Positions 17,713 to 25,784 of a stretch of 52,492 nt of DNA are shown piece by piece (the stretch's first letter is position 1; the number at the start of each line of letters is the position of its first letter). The position numbers and the translations under genes are program-made. The stretch comes from an uncultured Clostridia bacterium (GTDB lineage Bacteria; Bacillota; Clostridia; Oscillospirales; Acutalibacteraceae). A model generated the notes under the pieces. The model worked only from the letters and a program-made list of their open reading frames with translations, made no database searches and was not told where the DNA came from. Where the stretch lies: assembly GCA_944380775.1 (NCBI GenBank), contig CALWIP010000036.1, positions 1 through 52,492 on the forward strand. Reading direction: 5' to 3'.

Positions 17713-19546
17713 CGCAAATCCCTCCTTGGAAGCAGGACGCGCCGCAGTGGGAGCACGCTTCCCTGCAATTCGGCGTCGTTTGGTCCTGGTAAGCTTTTTT
17801 GCATTCTTCAATCAAAAACTCTTTTTTGATCCCGTAATCGATGTGGTCCCACGGCAGGACCTCGTCAAACGAGCGGCGGCGGTTGGCGTAAAAAGCAGGG
17901 TCTACGCCGCAGTCGTGAAACACCTCAAGCCAGCGCGCAAGGGAGAAACAGTCGGACCACCCGTCAAAACGCATGCCGCGGCGATGCGCTTCCGCGAGGA
18001 CGGGTCCGAGCCGGCGGTCGCCGCGTGCAAAGACCGCCTCTAAAAAGCTGGTGTCGGCGTCGTGCCAGTTGGCGGTGATGCGGCGTGTGTGGATAGAATG
18101 GACCAAGCACGCCTGTTTTTCGTGCAGCATGCCGATGGAATCCTGCGGTTCCCACTGGAACGGCGTAAACGGCTTGGGCACAAAGGAGGAGGCGCTCACC
18201 GTGACGGTTACGCCGCGCCCCTTTTTCCGGGCCGGATCCTCGTAATAAGCGTCTACCACCTTCTGCGCCAGCGCAGCGATCCCCGCGACATCTTCCATGG
18301 TTTCCGTCGGCAACCCGATCATGAAATAGAGCTTAACGGTATTCCAGCCGCCCGCAAACGCGGTACGCACGGTTTGCAGCAGCACATCCTCTTCGACATT
18401 TTTATTGATGACGTCGCGCAGGCGCTGCGTCCCCGCCTCCGGGGCAAACGTCAGGCCGCTGCGGCGCACGGTCTTGATCTTTGAAGTCAGCTCGTCAGAA
18501 AACCCGTCCACGCGCAACGACGGCAGCGAGATGCTGACCTTTTCCCCTCGGGACCATTGCAGCATCCGGTCCAACAGCTCCTGGATGCGGCTGTAGTCGC
18601 TCGTGCTCAAAGACGAGAGGGAGACCTCATCGTAGCCGGTATTTTCGCAGAGGTCGTGGCACTGCCGGTCGACGGTCTCCGGCGATTTCTCCCGCACAGG
18701 GCGGTAGAGGAACCCCGCCTGGCAGAAACGGCAGCCGCGGATGCAGCCGCGGAACACCTCCCCGACGGCGCGGTTGTGGACGATGTCGAGATACGGCGTG
18801 ACGAAACGGTCCGGGAAATAGGTGTGGTCCAGGTCCCGCATCAGGCGCTTGCGCACTTTGGCGGGCGCGCCTTCCCGCGGGGTCACGGCGCGGATCAAGC
18901 CATCTTCCCCGTAGGAGACATCGTACAGCGACGGAACGTAGACCCCTTCAATCTGCGCGGCGGCGCGCAGGAATTCCGCCCGGCTCTTTTTCTGCGCGCG
19001 GTATTCCCGGTAGAGCCGGATCACTTCCAGGTCCACCTCTTCCCCTTCGCCGATGAAAAACAGGTCGATGAACTCGGCCAGCGGCTCCGGGTTGCAGGCG
19101 CAGGGCCCGCCCGCCACGACAACCGGGTCTCCTTCCGCGCGGTCCGCCGTGCGGAGCGGCACGCCGGCCAGGTCCAGCATATTGAGCACGTTGGAATAGC
19201 TCAATTCATATTGGAGCGTAAACCCAATAAAATCAAAATCGCGGATGGGGTCTCCGCTTTCCAGCGCATAAAGCGGGATCTGACGCTTGCGCATCTCCTC
19301 TTCCATGTCGGTCCACGGGGCGAACACGCGCTCGCACCAGAGGAAATCCTGCTCGTTGAAGAGGCTGTAGAGGATCTTCATGCCCAGATGGGACATGCCG
19401 ACCTCATAGGTATCCGGGAAGCAGAACGCAAAACGCACGTCGATTTCCCTTGGATCCTTCATCACGGCGTTCCATTCCCCGCCGACATACCGGCCGGGCT
19501 TTTGCACCTTCATCAGGACCCGTTCCAATTCTTTTGTAATCTTCAT
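17687..19546 (-). CDS. TIGR03960-family B12-binding-like radical SAM protein
   Basis: A 619-residue radical SAM enzyme. An N-terminal cobalamin-binding-like region (FCFPDTYEVGMSHLGMKILY, later GGPCACNPEP) is followed by the [4Fe-4S] motif CIRGCRFCQAG near residues 267-274, which gives CxxxCxxC, and the TIM-barrel part with SLPSLRVDGF and FAPEAGTQRLR. The C-terminus carries a Cys-rich tail (CREACSHCGASC), probably a second metal site. The reaction is not known; a role in RNA modification has been suggested for the family only by analogy. Its partner gene overlaps its 3' end. Confidence 0.9.
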   Translation of the reverse strand: MKITKELERVLMKVQKPGRYVGGEWNAVMKDPREIDVRFAFCFPDTYEVGMSHLGMKILYSLFNEQDFLWCERVFAPWTDMEEEMRKRQIPLYALESGDPIRDFDFIGFTLQYELSYSNVLNMLDLAGVPLRTADRAEGDPVVVAGGPCACNPEPLAEFIDLFFIGEGEEVDLEVIRLYREYRAQKKSRAEFLRAAAQIEGVYVPSLYDVSYGEDGLIRAVTPREGAPAKVRKRLMRDLDHTYFPDRFVTPYLDIVHNRAVGEVFRGCIRGCRFCQAGFLYRPVREKSPETVDRQCHDLCENTGYDEVSLSSLSTSDYSRIQELLDRMLQWSRGEKVSISLPSLRVDGFSDELTSKIKTVRRSGLTFAPEAGTQRLRDVINKNVEEDVLLQTVRTAFAGGWNTVKLYFMIGLPTETMEDVAGIAALAQKVVDAYYEDPARKKGRGVTVTVSASSFVPKPFTPFQWEPQDSIGMLHEKQACLVHSIHTRRITANWHDADTSFLEAVFARGDRRLGPVLAEAHRRGMRFDGWSDCFSLARWLEVFHDCGVDPAFYANRRRSFDEVLPWDHIDYGIKKEFLIEECKKAYQDQTTPNCREACSHCGASCFQGGICVEARSHLV

Positions 19547-19617
19547 AAGGTCTCCTTTTTCTCACTAAGAGGAGCTTTTTTAAGAGCGGCGGGCGCGTCC
19601 CGCAACGGTTCTTTTTT

Positions 19618-19646
19618 ATTGTAGCACAAATCCTCCGCAGACTCAA
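19618..19646 (-). promoter_or_regulatory. promoter of the radical SAM pair
   Basis: TTGAGT (19641-19646) and TACAAT (19618-19623) on the minus strand are 17 bases apart. The leader to the ATG at 19546 is about 65 bases. Confidence 0.75.
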
Positions 19647-19742
19647 ACAGGAAACGCAAAAAGCTGATATTCCCGCAAAAGAAGGCAGATACTAGGCAGA
19701 GCGGGCGTCCCCCGCGAATGCAAAACGAAAGGGAGGGTTTCT

Positions 19743-20183
19743 GTGAATTTGCCAGAACATCAAAACACGGACCTGCTGGAGGAAGTCCGGCGCGCAGCCG
19801 TAATGGGGCTGGAAGCCGTCCAGGTAATAGAGCCGAAGATCCGCGACGAAGCGCTTTTGCAGGAAGTGCGCCGTCAGGGCGCCGAATACCGGAGGCTTTC
19901 CTCGCGCGCGGAGCAAATGCTCCGCCGGCAAGGCCGGCGCCCAAGCGCGGAAGAGCCGGTGAAAAAGGCGATGCTCCGCGGCTCTGTCCACTGGAACACC
20001 CTGATGGATTCCAGCACCGGGCGTCTTTCCGAATTGTTGATCAACGGCACAACGATGGGCATCATCGACATGACGAAAAAACTCAACGACCATCCGGAGG
20101 CGGACGCCGGCGCGCGCCAGCTGGCAGGGGAATATCTCAAAAGCGAAGAATTGCACATCGAAAAGCTGAAAAAGCTGCTGTAA
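19743..20183 (+). CDS. unknown 146-residue, mostly helical protein
   Basis: I do not recognise this protein. It starts at a GTG with GGGAGGG 5 bases upstream and ends just before a strong terminator, so it is a one-gene unit divergent from the radical SAM pair. The sequence is charged and predicted helical throughout, with no signal peptide, membrane segment or Cys cluster. A notable stretch near residues 88-116 is STGRLSELLINGTTMGIIDM, followed by a Glu/Lys-rich C-terminal helix (EELHIEKLKKLL). It could be a ferritin-like or coiled-coil protein, but no motif proves this. Confidence 0.75.
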   Translation: MNLPEHQNTDLLEEVRRAAVMGLEAVQVIEPKIRDEALLQEVRRQGAEYRRLSSRAEQMLRRQGRRPSAEEPVKKAMLRGSVHWNTLMDSSTGRLSELLINGTTMGIIDMTKKLNDHPEADAGARQLAGEYLKSEELHIEKLKKLL

Positions 20184-20187
20184 CCGG

Positions 20188-20220
20188 CGCGCCGGGGGCT
20201 TTCCCTCCGGCGCGTTTCTT
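20188..20220 (+). terminator. terminator after the 146-residue gene
   Basis: CGCGCCGG (20188-20195) pairs with CCGGCGCG (20207-20214) and is followed by TTTCTT. It begins 5 bases past the stop codon. Confidence 0.8.
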
Positions 20221-20243
20221 CCGGCCGTTTTGGCTTTTCCGCC

Positions 20244-20272
20244 TTGATTTCAGCGCATGTTTTCATTATAAT
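20244..20272 (+). promoter_or_regulatory. SigA-type promoter of the ABC-F gene
   Basis: TTGATT (20244-20249), 17 bases, then a perfect TATAAT (20267-20272). The ABC-F start lies 55 bases further on. Confidence 0.85.
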
Positions 20273-20326
20273 AAGTAGGATGTCAATTTTTGCGCCGGGC
20301 CATCCGGCAGAAAGGAACCAATCCGT

Positions 20327-22267
20327 ATGGCTTTGCTCAGCGCAAGCAATTTGCAAAAATCCTTCGGGGAAGACGCCGTCCTCTCCGGGGTCTCGTTTGA
20401 GGTGCAGGAAAACGACCGCATCGGTCTGGTGGGGGTCAACGGCTCCGGCAAAACCACGCTGTTTAAGCTTCTCACCGGCGAATATTCCCCCGACGGCGGG
20501 GAGATCTACCAGGCGAAGAACTGCACGCTGGGCTACATGGAGCAGCACGTCTGCCGCGACCTGGACCGCAGCGCTTACGCCGAGGTTTTGACGGTATTTT
20601 CCTCCCTTTTGCAGGAGGAACGCGAGCTGGAAGAGATCGCCCAGGCGCTGCAAGGCGCCCCCCGGGACCGCGACGCGCTCATTGAGCGCCAGACGCGCCT
20701 CAACGACCATTTTGTCGCGGAAGGCGGCCTCACCTGCCGTGCGCGGGCGCGCTCTGCGCTGCTGGGGCTCGGCTTCACCGACGAACAGATGGCGCAGCCC
20801 ATCGGCGTGCTCAGCGGCGGGCAGAAGGCTAAATTGCAGCTCGCAAAGATGCTGCTCTGCGGCGCGAACCTTCTCCTGCTTGACGAACCGACCAACCATT
20901 TGGACATCCCCTCTGTCGAATGGCTGGAGGACTTTTTGCGCGCCTATCACGGCGCTTACCTTGTCATTTCCCATGACCGTTATTTTCTCGACCGCGTTAC
21001 ATCGCGCACGTTCGAATTGGAGCACAGCCGCTTAACGATTTATAAAGGGAATTACTCCGCGCACCTGGCGCTCAAGGCAGAAAACCGTCTTGCTGCCCAG
21101 CGCCGTTACGACAACACGCAGCGCGAGATTACGCGGCTGGAGGGCGTCGTGGCCCAACAGAGGCAATGGAACCGCGAAAAGAACATCCGCACGGCGGAGA
21201 GCAAATTGAAGGTAATCGAGCGGCTGAAAAGCACGCTCGAGCGCCCGGAGGACGACCCCGACAGCATCCGCTTCCAATTCCACATCAGCCAGCGCGGCGG
21301 GGACGACGTGCTCTCGGTCAAAGACCTGGCCCTTTCGTTCGAAGGCCGCACGGTCTTCCACAACGCCAACCTGAACCTGCGCCGGGGCGAGCGGGTCTTC
21401 CTCATCGGCGCAAACGGCTGTGGGAAGACCTCGCTTTTCAAAACGCTGCTTGGCGTCTACCGGCCGGACGCAGGCTCCGTCCGCTTTGGAACGGGCATTG
21501 ACGTCGGCTACTACGACCAGCTCCAGCAGGGCCTGGACCCGAAAAAAACCGTTCTGGATGAAATTTGGGACGCTTACCCGGAGATGACGCTCACCGAGGT
21601 GCGCAACGCCCTAGCGGTCTTTTTGTTCCGCGGGCAGGATGTGGAAAAACCGGTATCCGCCCTCAGCGGCGGGGAACGCGCGCGCGTGCTGCTGTTGCGC
21701 CTGATGCTCTCAAAAGTCAATTTCCTCCTGCTGGACGAACCGACAAACCACCTGGACATCGCCTCCAGCGAGGCGCTGGAGGAAGCGCTCCGGCACTACG
21801 AGGGAACGCTGCTCATCGTCTCCCACGACCGCTACCTCATCAATAAGATTGCCGACCGGCTCTATGTCCTAACGGAAGACGGCACGCAGGAATATTTGGG
21901 GAATTACGATACTTATTTGGAAAAGCGCCGGGATCTCCCCGCCGCGCAGCAGGCAGAAAAGCCGGAGCCGCGCGTCAACGAATATAAAAAGAAAAAGGAG
22001 CGGGAATCCGAGCTGCGCCGGATGCGCACCGCATTGCGCCGCCTTGAAGAGGAGATTGCGGAAAACGAAGGCGAACAGGCCCAAACCCAGGCCCGCTTGC
22101 AGGACCCGGAGGTTTCCGGGGATTACCAGGCGGCGCTAGAGCTTTCGCAACAGCTGGAGGCGCTGCGCGCCGCCTGTGAGGAACGCTACGCCCGGTGGGA
22201 GGCGCTTTCGGAAGAACTGGAGCGCGCGCAGGAGCAAAACGAAGCGCCCCCTGCGGAAAAAGGGTAA
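20327..22267 (+). CDS. ABC-F family ATPase (translation factor type)
   Basis: A soluble protein of 646 residues with two ABC ATPase domains and no membrane part. Domain 1 has Walker A GVNGSGKTT near 37-45 and LSGGQKAKLQLA with LLLLDEPTNHLD; domain 2 has GANGCGKTS near 355 and LSGGERARVLLLRL with a second LLLDEPTNHLD. Between them is the linker rich in Arg/Lys that contacts tRNA in this class, and the C-terminus is a coiled coil (about 550-640). Family members act at the ribosome E site; some give antibiotic resistance, but this one resembles the housekeeping YdiF/Uup-like group. It has its own promoter and terminator. Confidence 0.92.
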   Translation: MALLSASNLQKSFGEDAVLSGVSFEVQENDRIGLVGVNGSGKTTLFKLLTGEYSPDGGEIYQAKNCTLGYMEQHVCRDLDRSAYAEVLTVFSSLLQEERELEEIAQALQGAPRDRDALIERQTRLNDHFVAEGGLTCRARARSALLGLGFTDEQMAQPIGVLSGGQKAKLQLAKMLLCGANLLLLDEPTNHLDIPSVEWLEDFLRAYHGAYLVISHDRYFLDRVTSRTFELEHSRLTIYKGNYSAHLALKAENRLAAQRRYDNTQREITRLEGVVAQQRQWNREKNIRTAESKLKVIERLKSTLERPEDDPDSIRFQFHISQRGGDDVLSVKDLALSFEGRTVFHNANLNLRRGERVFLIGANGCGKTSLFKTLLGVYRPDAGSVRFGTGIDVGYYDQLQQGLDPKKTVLDEIWDAYPEMTLTEVRNALAVFLFRGQDVEKPVSALSGGERARVLLLRLMLSKVNFLLLDEPTNHLDIASSEALEEALRHYEGTLLIVSHDRYLINKIADRLYVLTEDGTQEYLGNYDTYLEKRRDLPAAQQAEKPEPRVNEYKKKKERESELRRMRTALRRLEEEIAENEGEQAQTQARLQDPEVSGDYQAALELSQQLEALRAACEERYARWEALSEELERAQEQNEAPPAEKG

Positions 22268-22272
22268 AAAAA

Positions 22273-22301
22273 GGGCCGGGCGCCCGGCCCAGCCGTTTTT
22301 T
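22273..22301. terminator. bidirectional terminator between ABC-F and the HPr-like gene
   Basis: GGGCCGGG (22273-22280) and CCCGGCCC (22283-22290) form a perfect stem, flanked by A runs before and a T run after on the plus strand, so it can end the converging transcripts from both sides. Confidence 0.88.
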
Positions 22302-22310
22302 GTGTTCCCG

Positions 22311-22562
22311 TCACAGGGCATGGTCCTGCGTCTGGAATTCCTCAAGTTCGCCAAGGAACCGCGCGGCCTCCGGGCCGTCGTTTTCCACCTGGACCGTCAG
22401 CGGCTTGGAGAGATCCAAGCTGAACACTCCCATGATTGACTTGGCGTCGATCTTATATTTGTCCGTCGTCAGGTTGATCTGGAAATCATACCGGTTCGCC
22501 AGATTCACAAATTCTTTTACCGCTTCAATGCTGGAAAGTTGGATCGTCGTCGTACGCATCAT
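22311..22562 (-). CDS. Crh-like HPr-family protein lacking the active-site His
   Basis: An 83-residue HPr-fold protein. Aligned with Bacillus HPr, the segment around Ser46 is kept (KSIMGVFSL, Ser42 here) but the active-site loop GIHARP is replaced: Glu13 stands where His15 should be and the following Arg/Pro are Val/Lys. It therefore should not carry phosphate for the PTS, but it could be phosphorylated on the serine by HPr kinase and act with CcpA, as Crh does. The two ATGs at 22562 and 22559 are both possible; the second has better spacing from GAGGTG. It is a one-gene unit with a strong promoter. Confidence 0.82.
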   Translation of the reverse strand: MMRTTTIQLSSIEAVKEFVNLANRYDFQINLTTDKYKIDAKSIMGVFSLDLSKPLTVQVENDGPEAARFLGELEEFQTQDHAL

Positions 22563-22591
22563 GACACACCTCGCTTTCTTTTCTGCTCTTC

Positions 22592-22620
22592 ATCATAACG
22601 CACTGTCCATCATTGGTCAA
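22592..22620 (-). promoter_or_regulatory. SigA-type promoter of the HPr-like gene
   Basis: TTGACC (22615-22620) and TATGAT (22592-22597) on the minus strand are 17 bases apart. A weaker plus-strand pair, TTGGTC (22613-22618) and TAGATT (22636-22641), overlaps it and could serve mtaB. Confidence 0.85.
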
Positions 22621-22700
22621 TATCTATTTTCACCATAGATTTTTCCCGCCTCCTGTCAAAATTGGATACCGCGCGGAAAGATCCGGAAAGGGACCCTTTT

Positions 22701-24014
22701 ATGAACGTTTTCTTCATCACATTGGGCTGCAAAGTTAACCAGTATGAGTCCCAGGCCATGCTCAACCAACTGTGCAAAGCGGGTTTTTCCGCCGCCGCTT
22801 CCCTGCGCGAGGCGGACGTGGCCGTGGTCAACTCGTGCACGGTGACGGCGGCCAGCGACCACAAGGTGCGCCAGGCCCTGCGCCACGCCCGCAAGGAAAA
22901 CCCCGGCGCCGTGCTGGTGCTGACCGGCTGTTTTCCCCAGGCGTTCCCCACGGAAGCCGCCGCCCTGCCGGAGGCGGACGTTGTACTGGGCAACGCCAAC
23001 CGCGCCGCGCTGCTGCCGGACCTGCAAACCTACCTTTCTACGCGCCAAAAGGTTGTAGACATCGCGCCCCACCGGAACGGCGAGCCGTTTGAGGCGATGT
23101 CCGTACAGCATTTTTTCGAGCGCACGCGCGCGTTTGTCAAGATTGAAGACGGCTGCAACCGGTTTTGTTCCTACTGCATCATCCCGTATGCGCGCGGCAG
23201 GGTCCGCTCCAAACCGCTGGACGCGCTGCGCCGGGAGCTTGCCGCGCTCGGCGCAGCAGGCTACCGGGAAACGGTCCTCACCGGGATTAACCTCTCTGCC
23301 TATGGGCAGGATCTCGGCCTTCACCTCTGCGACGCGGTGGAAGCGGCCTGCGCCGTCCCCGGCATCCGCCGGGTCCGGCTCGGCTCCTTGGAGCCGGAAC
23401 AGCTCAGCGATGCCGTCATCGCGCGGCTGGCCCGCGCGGAAAAGCTCTGCCCGCAATTCCATCTTTCCCTGCAAAGCGGCTGCGACGAAACACTTCGCCG
23501 CATGAACCGCCATTATGACACGGCGGAATACCGCCGCATTGCCGGCGCGCTGCGCGCCGCTTTTCCCAACGCCGCCATCACGACCGACATCATGGTTGGG
23601 TTCCCCGGCGAAACGGAGGAGGAATTTGCGCAGTCCCTGGCGTTTGCCCGCGAAACCGGCTTTGCAAGGGCCCATGTTTTCGCCTACTCCCGCCGCCCCG
23701 GCACCCGGGCTTACCAGATGCCGGGCCAGGTTTCCCGTGCAGAAAAGGAACGCCGCAGCCGGGAGATGATCCGGGAAACCGAAAAAACCAAACGCGCTTT
23801 TTTGGAAAGCCAGACCGGCCTGCTCGCCCCTGTTCTGCTGGAACGGGAGATCCGCCCGGGGCTTTTCGAAGGATATACCCCCAACTACACCCCTGTGCAC
23901 GCCGCTGGACCGGGCCGGCCGGGCGAAATCTGCCCTGTGCGCCTGACGCGGGCCGGAGACGAGCGCTGCGAGGGAACGATTGTAACCGAAGGAGAAGATC
24001 GCCATGAAAATTGA
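22701..24014 (+). CDS. mtaB: tRNA t6A37 methylthiotransferase MtaB
   Basis: A radical SAM methylthiotransferase that converts t6A37 to ms2t6A in tRNAs reading ANN codons. The N-terminal UPF0004 domain begins FFITLGCKVNQYES with cluster cysteines in LGCK, NSCTVT and LTGCF; the radical SAM motif is GCNRFCSYCIIPYARG near residue 150; a TRAM-like C-terminal part ends the protein. The order of motifs and the KVNQYES signature mark MtaB and not MiaB or RimO. The ATG at 22701 has AAAGGGA about 7 bases upstream; a TTG 39 bases earlier would only add a poor extension. It overlaps fabV by 11 bases. Confidence 0.94.
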   Translation: MNVFFITLGCKVNQYESQAMLNQLCKAGFSAAASLREADVAVVNSCTVTAASDHKVRQALRHARKENPGAVLVLTGCFPQAFPTEAAALPEADVVLGNANRAALLPDLQTYLSTRQKVVDIAPHRNGEPFEAMSVQHFFERTRAFVKIEDGCNRFCSYCIIPYARGRVRSKPLDALRRELAALGAAGYRETVLTGINLSAYGQDLGLHLCDAVEAACAVPGIRRVRLGSLEPEQLSDAVIARLARAEKLCPQFHLSLQSGCDETLRRMNRHYDTAEYRRIAGALRAAFPNAAITTDIMVGFPGETEEEFAQSLAFARETGFARAHVFAYSRRPGTRAYQMPGQVSRAEKERRSREMIRETEKTKRAFLESQTGLLAPVLLEREIRPGLFEGYTPNYTPVHAAGPGRPGEICPVRLTRAGDERCEGTIVTEGEDRHEN

Positions 24015-25185
24015 ACCGAAAATCCGCGGATTTATCTGCACCACTGCACATCCGGCCGGATGCCGCCAAAACGTCAAGAACCAGATTGATTACGTCAAAC
24101 GCCAGGAGAAGACGGACGGCCCGCAGCGCGTGCTGGTCATCGGGTGCTCGACCGGCTACGGCTTGGCCAGCCGCATCGCCTGCGCGTTTTCCTGCGGCGC
24201 AGGGACGCTCGGCGTCATGTTTGAAAAGCCCGCGAGCGGCACGCGCACTGCAACCGCCGGTTGGTACAACACCGCCGCGTTTGAAGAATTTGCCGCCGCA
24301 GACGGCCTGTACGCCGAGACAATCAACGGCGACGCGTTTTCCGCGGAGATTAAGCGCCAGACGGTCGAGCGCATCCGCGCCGGGATGGGCCAGGTAGACT
24401 GCATCATTTACAGCCTTGCCGCGCCGCGCCGCACGCTGGCCGACGGCACGACGGTCTCTTCCGTGCTCAAAACGACGGGCGGGGTCTTTACCAACAAGAC
24501 CATAGACCTGAAAACCGGAGCCGTTTTGGAAGCCACGGTTCCGGCTGCGACGGAACAGGAGATTGCCGACACCGTCAAAGTCATGGGCGGCGAGGATTGG
24601 ATGGATTGGATCCGCACGCTGAAGGAGGCCGGCGTGCTGGCAGACCATGTGGTGACGGCGGCGTACTCCTACATTGGGCCGGAACTCACACATCCCATCT
24701 ACTTAAACGGCTCCATCGGCCGCGCCAAACAGGACCTGTACGAAACCTCGCGGAAGATCTCGGAGAATTTTCCCGGCGTCAAAGCGTACCTCTCCGTCAA
24801 CAAGGCGCTGGTCACACAGTCCAGCGCTGCAATCCCAGTCGTGCCGCTGTACATCTCGCTGCTCTACCGCGTCATGAAGGAAAAAGGCCTGCACGAGGGC
24901 TGCATCGAACAGATGTACCGCCTTTGCCACGACCGCCTGTTCCAGGAAACGCCGCCGGCCGACGCAGAAGGCCGCATCCGCCTGGACGACTGGGAAATGC
25001 GCCCGGATGTGCAGGCAGAGGTCGCGCGCCGTTGGGCGGAAATCTGCACCGAAAATGTAAACGAATTGGCAGATATCGACGGCTATTGGCAGGATTTCTA
25101 CCAGATGTTCGGTTTCCGCCTGGACGGGGTGGATTACAGCGCCGACGCTGACCCGGCGGCCGCCATCCCGAGTATGGCGCGATGA
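24004..25185 (+). CDS. fabV: trans-2-enoyl-CoA / enoyl-ACP reductase FabV
   Basis: A 393-residue NADH-dependent reductase of the FabV/TER family, which reduces crotonyl-CoA or enoyl-ACP. Family marks are the N-terminal GFICTTAHPAGC, the nucleotide-binding VLVIGCSTGYGLASRI, and the YxxxxxxxxK active site (Tyr in HPIYLNGSIG, Lys eight residues later). DGTTVSSVLKTTGGVF is also typical. In Clostridia it could serve fatty-acid synthesis or butyryl-CoA formation; no other fab or bcd gene is nearby, so the role stays open. It starts inside mtaB and its stop overlaps maf by 4 bases. Confidence 0.95.
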   Translation: MKIEPKIRGFICTTAHPAGCRQNVKNQIDYVKRQEKTDGPQRVLVIGCSTGYGLASRIACAFSCGAGTLGVMFEKPASGTRTATAGWYNTAAFEEFAAADGLYAETINGDAFSAEIKRQTVERIRAGMGQVDCIIYSLAAPRRTLADGTTVSSVLKTTGGVFTNKTIDLKTGAVLEATVPAATEQEIADTVKVMGGEDWMDWIRTLKEAGVLADHVVTAAYSYIGPELTHPIYLNGSIGRAKQDLYETSRKISENFPGVKAYLSVNKALVTQSSAAIPVVPLYISLLYRVMKEKGLHEGCIEQMYRLCHDRLFQETPPADAEGRIRLDDWEMRPDVQAEVARRWAEICTENVNELADIDGYWQDFYQMFGFRLDGVDYSADADPAAAIPSMAR

Positions 25186-25760
25186 ACCGGCTAATCCTGG
25201 CCTCCGCTTCGCCGCGGCGGCGTGAAATTCTCTCCCTCGCGGGCTTTTCGTTTGACGTTTTCCCCACCGATGTGAACGAATCCCTCCCGGAGGGCCTCAC
25301 CCCCGAAGAGGCGGTGCGAACCCTTGCATGCCGCAAAGTCGCGGCCGCTCGGCAAAAATGCCCCGAGGGCATCCTCGTCGGCGCAGACACGCTCGTTTTC
25401 CTGGATGGCCAGCCGTTCGGCAAACCCTCTTCCCAGGCAGACGCCGCGCGCATGCTTGCCGCCCTCTCCGGCCGGGTCCACCAGGTCTCCACCGGCGTGT
25501 GCGTGCTCTGGCCAAACGGCGCGCGGAAGTCGTTCTGCGAAACCGCAAACGTCGAATTTTACCCGCTGAGCCAGGAAGAGATCCAAGATTACCTGGCCAC
25601 CGGGGAACCGATGGGCAAGGCCGGCTCCTACGCGGTGCAGGGGCGCGGATGCGTGCTGGTCAAACGCATTGAAGGTGATTTTTACACCGTCGTCGGCCTT
25701 CCCGTTGCCAGGCTGGCCCGTGTTCTGCGCGCGGGGCCGCCGCCCCCCACAATCCGGTAA
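25182..25760 (+). CDS. maf: Maf nucleotide pyrophosphatase
   Basis: A 192-residue Maf-family protein, which hydrolyses dTTP/UTP or modified nucleotides to monophosphates and is linked to septum control in Bacillus. The N-terminal LILASASPRRREIL carries the SxxR nucleotide loop, ILVGADTLVFLDG holds the catalytic Asp, and GKAGSYAVQGRG the C-terminal motif. The ATG overlaps the fabV stop (ATGA). Confidence 0.95.
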   Translation: MNRLILASASPRRREILSLAGFSFDVFPTDVNESLPEGLTPEEAVRTLACRKVAAARQKCPEGILVGADTLVFLDGQPFGKPSSQADAARMLAALSGRVHQVSTGVCVLWPNGARKSFCETANVEFYPLSQEEIQDYLATGEPMGKAGSYAVQGRGCVLVKRIEGDFYTVVGLPVARLARVLRAGPPPPTIR

Positions 25761-25784
25761 AAACGGTATTTGGAAAGGATCGTT

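Noticed and set aside
22656-24077. A 473-codon open frame opposite mtaB
   Set aside because: Antisense shadow of mtaB; composition is typical for GC-rich complement frames.
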